Position numbers and translations under genes: made by a program
The notes under the pieces: generated by a model
The model's input: the letters and a program-made list of their open reading frames with translations, nothing else
Databases searched by the model: none
Told to the model about the DNA's origin: nothing
NCBI GenBank assembly: GCA_038319025.1
Contig: JBBQCW010000024.1
Location: 1 to 27,647 of the forward strand
Length of the DNA stretch: 27,647 nucleotides
Reading direction: 5' to 3'
Source of the DNA: JBBQCW01 sp038319025
GTDB taxonomy: Bacteria; Actinomycetota; Thermoleophilia; Solirubrobacterales; Solirubrobacteraceae
Shown: piece after piece, positions 6,263-13,479 of the stretch
Position numbering within the stretch: position 1 is the stretch's first letter
Layout of the letters: the number at the start of each line of letters is the position of its first letter

Positions 6263-9200
6263 ATGCAGGCGTGCACCATCATCGCCAGGAACTATCTGGC
6301 CCACGCGCGAGTGCTGGCGGACAGCTTCGCGGCGCACCATCCCGACGGACGGTTCAGCGTGCTCGTCGTCGACGGGCTCGAAGGGTTCACCGATCCTGCC
6401 CAGGAGTCCTTCGAGGTCCTGACCCCTGCTGACATCGGGCTGGGCCCGGACATCGCGCTGATGGCCACGCGCTACGACGTGCTCGAACTGTCGACCGCCG
6501 TCAAGCCGTGGCTGCTGCAGGAACTTCTCAAGCGCGAGGACCATGTGCTGTACCTCGATCCGGACATTGAGGTGTTCGCGTCGCTTGAGCCGATCGCCGC
6601 GCTGGCCCGCGAGCACGGCGTCGTGATGACGCCGCACATCACCGACGCGATGCCGCGCGACGGGGAGCGCCCGCACGAGCAGGACATCCTGCTGGCCGGG
6701 CTGTACAACCTCGGCTTCCTCGCGCTGGGCGCCGGGCCGACGGCCGACGGCCTGATCTCCTGGTGGCAGGAGCGCCTGGAGCACGACTGCGTGGTCGACC
6801 CCTCACGCGGGTTCTTCGTCGATCAGCGATGGATGGATTTCGTCCCCGGGCTCGTGCCGACGACGTTCCTGCTGCGCGATCCGGGCGACAACCTCGCCTA
6901 CTGGAACCTGCACGGGCGCACGCTGGCCGCCGACGGGGCCCGCGGGTACACGGTCAACGGTGCGCCGCTGCGCTTCATGCACTTCAGCGGCTACGACCCG
7001 CGCCATCCCGCGCGGCTCAGCAAACACCAGACCCGTATCGGCCTCGACGACCCCTTCCTGCGCGAACTCGCGGACGCTTACGGTCAATCGCTGCTGGCCG
7101 CCGGCTACGAAACTGTGATCAAGTGGCCGTACGGCTACGCCGAAACGGCCTCGGGCGTGCGTCTTGATCGCGCGCTCCGCCGTGCTCACGCGGGTGCCGT
7201 CACCCGTCAGGAACTCCAGGAGGATCCGTTCGCGAAGGCCGGGGACGAGCAGTTCCTCACCTGGCTCGCGTCCCCCGCCGCCGCGGGCGGGGAAGAAGGC
7301 GTGACGCAGTACATCCACGCGGTGTGGGAGGAACGGGACGACCTGCAGCGGGCCTACCCGACGCCCGAGAACGGCGATGCCGCCGGCCTCATCGGCTGGT
7401 TTCAGGTGTACGCGCCACAGCAGATGCAGGTGCCGCCCGGGGCCGTGCCGCCTGGGTCCCCGGACAATGAGGCGCACGTCAGCCGACTCGGAGTCAACCT
7501 GGTCGGCTACCTGCACTCCGAGCACGGCGTCGGAGAGGTGGCCCGGCAGGCAGCCCGTGCGCTCGAGGCCGCCCACATCGACGTCGTGGCCATCAGCCAA
7601 GAGGCCAGCGCGAGCCGGCAGGGCCACGAGTTCGAGGACCATTCGCTCACCGAGGCCGAGCATCCGGTGAACCTGCTGTGCATCAACGCCGATCAGACGG
7701 TGGCGTTCGCTGATCGTGCCGGTGCCGAGTTCTTCGCAGGCCGCCATACGATCGGCTGGTGGTGGTGGGAGGTGCAGTCCTTCCCGGGAGCGTGGATGGG
7801 GGCGTTCGAACGGGTGGACGAAGTATGGGCGGGGAGCCGATTCGTCGCCGACACGTTGGCCCTCATCTCACCCGTGCCGGTCACCTATATCCCCATGCCT
7901 GTGGAGCTACCGCCGGGCGTGAAGGCCGACCGGCGTCGGCTCGGGCTTCCCGAGGGATTCGTTTTCCTGTTCACCTTTGACTACAACAGCGTGTTCGCTC
8001 GCAAGAACCCGCTGGACGCCGTGCGGGCGTTCGTGGCCGCGTTCCCGGAGCCCACCGTAGGCGGGCCGACGTTGGTCCTGAAGAGCATCAACGGAGACCG
8101 ATTCCCGGTTGAGCGCGGACTGTTGGCCGACGCCGTCGCCGGGCGCTCCGACATTGTGCTGCGCGAGGAATACCTGGACGCCGGGGACAAGAACATCCTC
8201 ATGGCCAGCTGTGACTGTTACGTGTCACTGCACCGGGCCGAAGGGTTCGGGATCACGATCGCTGAGGCGATGTTGCTCGGAAAGCCCGTGATCGCCACCG
8301 ACTACTCCGGCGCCGCCGATCTGCTCGACGCCGACCACTCCTACCCAGTGGGGTACGAGCTCGTGGCGATCGGCGAGGGCGCCGGGCCGTATCCGGCCGA
8401 GGGCGTCTGGGCTCAGCCCGACGTTGCCGCGGCGGCGCGGGCGATGATCGAGGTCTTTGCTGATCCGCCGGCGGCGGCGGTCCGTGGCGCACGGGCCGTC
8501 AAGTTCATCGAGCGAGCGCACAGCGCCGAGGCGGTAGGCCAGGCCATGCGCGAGCGGTTCGAGGCGGTGGCGGCGGGGCAGGCGAGCGGTGATCGCCCCG
8601 TCGTCGGGCTGGACGCTGTCTGGGCGCTGCTGCGCAGGGGGCCAGGCCGCTCTTCGCGCGGAGGTCCGCGCCGCGTGCTGCGGGGAGCAGCGTTGCGCCT
8701 GACGCGTCCCCAAGCATCGTATGAGGCCGAGATCACCGCCGAACTGGCGGGCGGCACCGAGTACCTGATCGAGAGCGCGCTCGATCACGTGGACACCGTG
8801 CGTAAGGCGGCGAAGCTGTCGGACGCAGCAGCCCGGCAGCGCGACGGCACATTGGGTGACCGCCTCGCCCGGGCCGAGCTGAAGATTGCTGAGCTGAGCG
8901 ATCAGCTCTCCGTGGTTCGTCCGGACATCCAGCACCTGAAGTCTCATCTGAACGCGGTGCCGTACGTCGCCGGCACACCCTTCGAGCTTCGCGAAGAGGC
9001 CGGGCTCGGCCGGGTCCTGAGCTACCAGGACAGTTCTGGCGCCGCCGGCACAGGTGCCTATGTGGCCTTCGAGGACGTCTTCCGCGGCGACCGTGAGGTC
9101 ATCCGCGAGCGCCAACGGCCGTACCTGGATCTGATCGGCGGCCACGGCCCCGTGCTCGACGCGGGGTGTGGTCGCGGCGAATTTCTGGATCTCCTCCTGG

Positions 9201-9658
9201 AACAGGGCACCGAAGCGATCGGCGTCGACGCCGATGCCGGCCAGGTCGCACTCTGCCGCTCGCTGGGGCACGAGAACGTGGTGCACGCCGACGTCCTCAT
9301 GTGGCTTGCCGATGCTCCCGCCCACAGCCTGGGCGCAATCTTCAGCGCGCAGGTGGTCGAGCACATGCCGTACGCGGAGCTGGTGCGCTTCCTCGAACTG
9401 GCCCACCGAGCCCTTACCCCGGACGGCGTGCTGATCGTCGAGACGGTCAATCCCCACTCGATCCGGGCGTTAAAAACCTTCTGGGTGGATCTGACCCACC
9501 AGCATCCGATTTTTCCCGAGGTGCTGCTTGCCCTCTGTGGTGCCGCAGGGTTCACCGGGATGTACGCGTTCCACCCGCTGGGAACCGGCGACTTCGACGC
9601 CGATCGCCTCGAGCAGGGCGAATACGCCGTGGTAGCCCGCCCCGGCCCGGGCGCCTGA
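6263..9658 (+). CDS. Multidomain glycosyltransferase-glycosyltransferase-coiled coil-methyltransferase
   Basis: 1131-residue protein with four parts. First, about 1-290, a GT-A-like domain: it opens QACTIIARNYLAHARVLADS, has KPWLL, then YLDPDIEVF (97-105) with an Asp99-Pro-Asp101 metal-site candidate, and a late HFSGYDP. Second, about 407-790, a GT4-type GT-B domain: LGVNLVGYLHSEHGVGEVAR, then the E-x7-E motif EGFGITIAE (Glu660, Glu668) and GKPVIATDYSGAADLL. Third, about 833-900, a coiled coil (DRLARAELKIAELSDQLS). Fourth, about 915-1131, a SAM methyltransferase with VLDAGCGRGEF (964-974), GVDAD, FSAQVVEHMP and a C-terminal TGxGDFDAD segment. I start at ATG 6263; a longer frame to 6125 crosses the divergent gene. 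The wzt-like gene follows after 15 bases, so this enzyme probably builds and methylates the exported glycan. Sugars are unknown. Confidence 0.88.
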   Translation: MQACTIIARNYLAHARVLADSFAAHHPDGRFSVLVVDGLEGFTDPAQESFEVLTPADIGLGPDIALMATRYDVLELSTAVKPWLLQELLKREDHVLYLDPDIEVFASLEPIAALAREHGVVMTPHITDAMPRDGERPHEQDILLAGLYNLGFLALGAGPTADGLISWWQERLEHDCVVDPSRGFFVDQRWMDFVPGLVPTTFLLRDPGDNLAYWNLHGRTLAADGARGYTVNGAPLRFMHFSGYDPRHPARLSKHQTRIGLDDPFLRELADAYGQSLLAAGYETVIKWPYGYAETASGVRLDRALRRAHAGAVTRQELQEDPFAKAGDEQFLTWLASPAAAGGEEGVTQYIHAVWEERDDLQRAYPTPENGDAAGLIGWFQVYAPQQMQVPPGAVPPGSPDNEAHVSRLGVNLVGYLHSEHGVGEVARQAARALEAAHIDVVAISQEASASRQGHEFEDHSLTEAEHPVNLLCINADQTVAFADRAGAEFFAGRHTIGWWWWEVQSFPGAWMGAFERVDEVWAGSRFVADTLALISPVPVTYIPMPVELPPGVKADRRRLGLPEGFVFLFTFDYNSVFARKNPLDAVRAFVAAFPEPTVGGPTLVLKSINGDRFPVERGLLADAVAGRSDIVLREEYLDAGDKNILMASCDCYVSLHRAEGFGITIAEAMLLGKPVIATDYSGAADLLDADHSYPVGYELVAIGEGAGPYPAEGVWAQPDVAAAARAMIEVFADPPAAAVRGARAVKFIERAHSAEAVGQAMRERFEAVAAGQASGDRPVVGLDAVWALLRRGPGRSSRGGPRRVLRGAALRLTRPQASYEAEITAELAGGTEYLIESALDHVDTVRKAAKLSDAAARQRDGTLGDRLARAELKIAELSDQLSVVRPDIQHLKSHLNAVPYVAGTPFELREEAGLGRVLSYQDSSGAAGTGAYVAFEDVFRGDREVIRERQRPYLDLIGGHGPVLDAGCGRGEFLDLLLEQGTEAIGVDADAGQVALCRSLGHENVVHADVLMWLADAPAHSLGAIFSAQVVEHMPYAELVRFLELAHRALTPDGVLIVETVNPHSIRALKTFWVDLTHQHPIFPEVLLALCGAAGFTGMYAFHPLGTGDFDADRLEQGEYAVVARPGPGA

Positions 9659-9673
9659 GTACCCTTGACGGAC

Positions 9674-11008
9674 ATGTCTTCCGAGGTTCCCGCGATCGTC
9701 GTGGACGGTGTTTCGAAGTCCTTCGAACTCCCCCGCGAACAGGTCAGCACGCTCAAGGAGCGCGCGCTCCATCCGCTCAGGCGGACGGGCCACGACACCC
9801 TGCATGCGCTGCGGGACGTGTCGTTCAACGTCCAGAAGGGTGAGTTCTTCGGCATCGTCGGCCGCAACGGCTCGGGCAAGTCGACCATGCTCAAGTGCCT
9901 GGCCGGCATCTACGGGACGGACGCCGGACGCATCTGGGTCAACGGTCGCCTGTCGTCGTTCATCGAGCTGGGCGTGGGGTTCAATCCGGATCTGGCCGCC
10001 CGCGACAACGTCGCCATCAACGCGACGATGCTCGGCTTCTCCCCCAAGGAGGGTCGCGCCCGCTTCGACGCCATCATCGACTTTGCCGAGCTGCACGACT
10101 TCGTCGACCTGAAGATCAAGAACTACTCCTCGGGCATGCTGGTGCGCCTCGCGTTCGCAGTGATGATCCAGGTCGATGCCGAAGTACTGCTCATCGACGA
10201 GGTCCTGGCCGTGGGTGACCTGAGTTTCCAGCAGAAGTGCTTTGACGAGTTCGAGCGGATCCGCCGCAGCAATACGACCGTCCTGCTCGTGACCCACGAC
10301 ATGAACGCCGTCAACCGCTTCTGCGATCGGGCGGTACTCCTCGAACACGGACGTGTCACCGAGATCGGGGAGCCGACGCTGATCGGCAACCGCTATCAGG
10401 AGCTCAACTTCTCCGAGGAAGCGCGGGAGCGTGCCGCCGCCGGGACCAGCGCCATCGAGCCTGGCGCGGGGGGTGAGTCGCCTGCCCTTCAGGAAGGAGG
10501 TCACGCCGACGGTCCGGGCATCAGCACCGTCGTGGCCGACTTCAGGGGGTCACGTTACGGAGATCAGACCGTCGCCGAGGTGATCGACGCGGGCTTCGAG
10601 AATGACGACGGCACGCGCATGGAGGTCCTTCCCAGCGGCGGCACATGTGCGGTCGTCTTTCGCGCGCTGTTCCACGAGGACATCGAGGATCCGCACTTCG
10701 GCATCGAGATCTTCAACACGGGTGGCGACATATTGTTCGCCGCCCAGTCCTCCGGGGCGATGGGCCGTTTTGCTGCGGGTGAGCAAGCACACTTTCGCGT
10801 CTACTTTGAGAACGTCCTCGCCCCAGATCGGTACTTCGCCTCCCCCGCAGTCCGTCGGCGCCCTGGTGGGGAGTGGCTCGACTACCGGGAGAAGTTCTGC
10901 ACCGTGGTCGTGACCGGGAACCGTGAGTCCGAAGCGCTCGTGGCGTTGCGCCACCAGGTCACGATGCTGAGGCTCAGCCCCGACGGTATGCCCGAGGTCC
11001 TGGCGTGA
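9674..11008 (+). CDS. wzt: Polysaccharide ABC exporter ATPase, Wzt-type with C-terminal glycan-binding domain
   Basis: 444-residue ATPase of the Wzt/TagH class, which powers glycan export across the cytoplasmic membrane. Visible motifs: Walker A GRNGSGKST (63-71), signature YSSGM (151-155), Walker B VLLIDE (171-176), D-loop VGD and His208 in THD. After a Gly/Glu-rich linker (about 245-280) residues 285-444 resemble the Wzt C-terminal beta-sandwich: RYGDQ, IEIFNTGGD, FRVYFENVLAPDRYFAS and a late DYREKFCTVVV strand. In E. coli O9a the equivalent domain binds the modified end of the finished chain. ATG 9674 is chosen; an in-frame TTG at 9665 would add three residues. The stop overlaps the permease GTG by 4 bases. 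The order wzt then wzm is the reverse of many loci. The linker carries an internal Shine-Dalgarno-like run at 10491-10501. Confidence 0.92.
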   Translation: MSSEVPAIVVDGVSKSFELPREQVSTLKERALHPLRRTGHDTLHALRDVSFNVQKGEFFGIVGRNGSGKSTMLKCLAGIYGTDAGRIWVNGRLSSFIELGVGFNPDLAARDNVAINATMLGFSPKEGRARFDAIIDFAELHDFVDLKIKNYSSGMLVRLAFAVMIQVDAEVLLIDEVLAVGDLSFQQKCFDEFERIRRSNTTVLLVTHDMNAVNRFCDRAVLLEHGRVTEIGEPTLIGNRYQELNFSEEARERAAAGTSAIEPGAGGESPALQEGGHADGPGISTVVADFRGSRYGDQTVAEVIDAGFENDDGTRMEVLPSGGTCAVVFRALFHEDIEDPHFGIEIFNTGGDILFAAQSSGAMGRFAAGEQAHFRVYFENVLAPDRYFASPAVRRRPGGEWLDYREKFCTVVVTGNRESEALVALRHQVTMLRLSPDGMPEVLA

Positions 11009-11883
11009 GCGCCACGGAGGTGGAGCCCGCGGAGGTGGACTTCTCCGTGCTGGGCGACCCGATCAAGGGCCCCACCGCATTGGGCAGCGACCCGGTGCGC
11101 TTCTGGCACCTGACGCGGGCGCTGGCCGTGACGGATTTCAAGCTGAAGTTCTTCGGCTCGGTGTTGGGTTACGTGTGGCAGCTGATGCGCCCGCTCCTGA
11201 TCTTCGGCGTGCTCTACGTGGTGTTCACGAAGGTCATCTCGTTGGGCGCCGGCATCCCGTACTACCCCGAGGCGCTGCTCCTGGGCATCGTCATGTTCTC
11301 CTTCTTCAGCGAAGCGACCGTAGGCGCGCTCACGTCCCTGATGGACAGGGAGAACCTCGTGCGCCGCATCGAGTTCCCGCGCTTGGCGGTGCCGATGGCC
11401 GTCGTTCTCACGGCCATCTTCAACATCGCCCTCAACCTCGTGGTGGTGGCGATCTTCCTGCTCGCCTCCGGCGGGTCGGTGCGCTTGAGCTGGGTGCAGA
11501 TCCCCTTCCTGGTGGCGCTGCTGGCCGTGTACTGCGCCGGCTGGGGGATGCTGCTTTCAGTCGGCTTCATCCGGTACCGCGATGTGCGGCCGATTTGGGA
11601 TGTGATCGTTCAGATCACCTTCTACGCCTCGCCCGTCTTCTACTCGATCACGACCGTGGCTTTGAAGAATGAGCAGCTCTCGCACATCCTCATGTACAAC
11701 CCCTTCGCGGCGATCCTTCAGCAGGCGCGCCACGCATTCATCGGGCCTTCTCAACCGACCGCGGCCGCGGCGATCGGCGGGGCCGAATACCTGCTGATCC
11801 CCGGGGGCATCATGCTGCTCGTCTTGGTGGTCGGCTACCGGGCCTTCCGGCGCGACGCGCCAAAGGTAGCGGAGATGCTGTGA
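11005..11883 (+). CDS. wzm: Polysaccharide ABC exporter permease, Wzm/TagG-type
   Basis: 292-residue ABC-2 type membrane protein that forms the export channel with the upstream ATPase. A cytoplasmic N-terminus (1-38) is followed by the family's interface helix (ALAVTDFKLKFFGSVLGYVWQLMRPLL), then about six membrane helices: LLIFGVLYVVF, EALLLGIVMFSFF, VLTAIFNIALNLVVVAIFLL, FLVALLAVYCAGWGMLL, a re-entrant-like YASPVFYSIT segment and a last helix (LLIPGGIMLLVLVVGY). Typical family residues include NLVRRIEFPRLAVP after helix 2 and YNPFAAILQQAR. It starts with GTG overlapping the wzt stop as GTGA, so the two subunits are translationally coupled. The convergent FkbM gene ends 15 bases downstream. 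The exported glycan is probably the product of the flanking glycosyltransferases. Confidence 0.92.
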   Translation: MSATEVEPAEVDFSVLGDPIKGPTALGSDPVRFWHLTRALAVTDFKLKFFGSVLGYVWQLMRPLLIFGVLYVVFTKVISLGAGIPYYPEALLLGIVMFSFFSEATVGALTSLMDRENLVRRIEFPRLAVPMAVVLTAIFNIALNLVVVAIFLLASGGSVRLSWVQIPFLVALLAVYCAGWGMLLSVGFIRYRDVRPIWDVIVQITFYASPVFYSITTVALKNEQLSHILMYNPFAAILQQARHAFIGPSQPTAAAAIGGAEYLLIPGGIMLLVLVVGYRAFRRDAPKVAEML

Positions 11884-11898
11884 GCGTCGTGCGCGCCG

Positions 11899-12675
11899 TC
11901 AGTTCCGGGCCAGCACCAGGTTGACGAATCCTTCGGCGGGGATTGCTGCCAACACCTCATCGGCGGTCGCCGCACTGGTTTCCCCGCCGGCCGCCAGCAG
12001 CGCCAGGCCGAGACCGAGATCGCCGTAGTCGCTGAGCACGGCGACAGGGTCGTCGCCGCGTTCGCGCAGCCCATCCGGCCAGAACTCGCACACGATGCGT
12101 AAGCCCGGGCTGCGATCGAGGATGCCCGCCATCCCCTGGAGGACCTGTAGCTCGGAGCCCTGCGTGTCGATCTTCGCCACGTCCACGACGCAGTCCGCAT
12201 GAAGTTCATCGTCCAGCGGCCCGGCAGGAACCAGCAGCCCTCCGTCCTCATCAGGCATTCCCACGCGATGATCCCCGCGGTTCTCTTCGCTGAGCCGCAG
12301 TGTCAGCAGGGCGCGACGGTCATGAGCGGCGATCGGCAGCACATGGACGTGATCCGCGCCCGCCCGCCACAGGTTCGCCCGCAGCAATGCGAGGTTGCGC
12401 GGCTCGGGTTCGACGGCGAAGACGGTGCCCGACGGGCCCACGGCGGCCGCGCCCAGGAGGGAGAAGTACCCGACGTTCGCGCCGGCGTCCACAAAGGTCA
12501 TGCCTGCGGCCAGGACACGGCGCAGCCAGGCTGACTCCTCCGGCTCCCAGGCGCCCCGGGAGGCGATGATCGGGGTCATTACGGCATCGCCGGCGTGCAT
12601 CAGCAGCGGCCCGATGTCCGTGGCGACGTCGATCACATCGTCGGTGGGAACGGCTGGAGGACGACGCATACTCAT
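11899..12675 (-). CDS. FkbM family methyltransferase
   Basis: 258-residue SAM-dependent methyltransferase of the FkbM family, whose members O-methylate sugars or polyketides. Motif I is FVDAGANVGYFSLLG (61-75), with FAVEPEPRN (86-94) as the strand-2 acidic site and KIDTQGSELQVLQGM (168-182), a family hallmark. No export signal is present. ATG 12675 overlaps the stop of the next upstream gene as ATGA, so it is the last gene of the long minus-strand polysaccharide run. The acceptor is unknown; a hydroxyl on a sugar of the locus glycan is the simplest inference. Confidence 0.9.
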   Translation of the reverse strand: MSMRRPPAVPTDDVIDVATDIGPLLMHAGDAVMTPIIASRGAWEPEESAWLRRVLAAGMTFVDAGANVGYFSLLGAAAVGPSGTVFAVEPEPRNLALLRANLWRAGADHVHVLPIAAHDRRALLTLRLSEENRGDHRVGMPDEDGGLLVPAGPLDDELHADCVVDVAKIDTQGSELQVLQGMAGILDRSPGLRIVCEFWPDGLRERGDDPVAVLSDYGDLGLGLALLAAGGETSAATADEVLAAIPAEGFVNLVLARN

Positions 12676-13460
12676 AGCTCATCCTCGCGCAGGTCGACGT
12701 ACGTGCGGCCCGTCTCGTCGACGGTATGACCCATCGCGGTGAGAAAGTGGTTCGGGCCGCGCCGCGGGACGTGCGTGCTGAACGGGCCGGCGAGATCGTC
12801 GCGCACGAAGAACGCGTTGACACCCGCCAGGTCGGTGTGCACGAGCCGGTAGCCGCGCTCAGCCGCGACGTGCTGGAGCGCGCCGACTGACGCCCCGTAA
12901 TAGTCGGTGCGCTGCCAGCCGCCCTCCATGCCGCGCGGTTCCACGAGCGCCCGGTCGGGGTCCAGCGTGGCGTTCATCTCGATGACGACGACGCGCGGTG
13001 AGAAGGAGGTCAGTACGCGCCAGATCCACAGGTCCTGGCCGTCAACATCGATCGAGACGACGTCCGGCTCGGCCGGGATGCACGCGATGCTGAACAGCTC
13101 CTCCACGTTGTCGGGTGTGACCGCGGCATGCATGACGCGAACCGCGTCCGACCAGCGGTATTTGGCGGCCAGGTGGTAACAGGAGTTCGGGTCGGACTCG
13201 ATGAACACTCCCGGCCAGCCGAGCACGTCGGCCAGAAAGACGCAGTTGCCCTCGGCGCCCGTCTCCACGCCGAACTCGACAAAGCCGCCGCCGCCGACCC
13301 CGATGCGGGCAAAGATCTCCGCCAGCACGCCGTCCTCCCCGTTCTGGGAGAACACCCGCAGCTCGTGTCCGGTGAGCGGGGTGCCGCCGCTTCCCGATGC
13401 CGCGCTCCATCGGCGCGATAGCTCCGCGAGCGCCAGGTAAGTGTCTGTCCGGTCGGTCAT
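12672..13460 (-). CDS. FkbM-like protein, divergent methyltransferase fold
   Basis: 262-residue protein related to the FkbM group but less typical. It has RVFSQNGEDGVLAEIF (36-51), FVEFGVETGAEGN (60-72) in the position of motif I, GVFIESDP (84-91) as strand 2, SIDVDGQDLWIWRVL (136-150) matching the FkbM KIDxEGxE region but with Gln-Asp in place of Gly-x-Glu, and VVIEMNATLDP. Methyltransferase activity is inferred from fold only; the acidic residue changes leave the reaction open. ATG 13460 is chosen over an adjacent in-frame GTG at 13463. The stop overlaps the next FkbM gene as ATGA, so this family pair is translated together. The N-terminal 30 residues look partly disordered. Confidence 0.72.
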   Translation of the reverse strand: MTDRTDTYLALAELSRRWSAASGSGGTPLTGHELRVFSQNGEDGVLAEIFARIGVGGGGFVEFGVETGAEGNCVFLADVLGWPGVFIESDPNSCYHLAAKYRWSDAVRVMHAAVTPDNVEELFSIACIPAEPDVVSIDVDGQDLWIWRVLTSFSPRVVVIEMNATLDPDRALVEPRGMEGGWQRTDYYGASVGALQHVAAERGYRLVHTDLAGVNAFFVRDDLAGPFSTHVPRRGPNHFLTAMGHTVDETGRTYVDLREDEL

Positions 13461-13479
13461 CACACAGAGCGTCGCAGAA

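Noticed and set aside
8225..9457. Minus-strand open frame (410 codons) opposite the fused glycosyltransferase/methyltransferase
   Set aside because: No family features, and the plus strand carries E-x7-E and SAM-motif coding in the same stretch.
10502..10535. Separate gene start for the Wzt C-terminal domain after the internal AGGAAGGAGGT
   Set aside because: No ATG, GTG or TTG lies 5-10 bases downstream; the nearest in-frame GTG is about 30 bases away.
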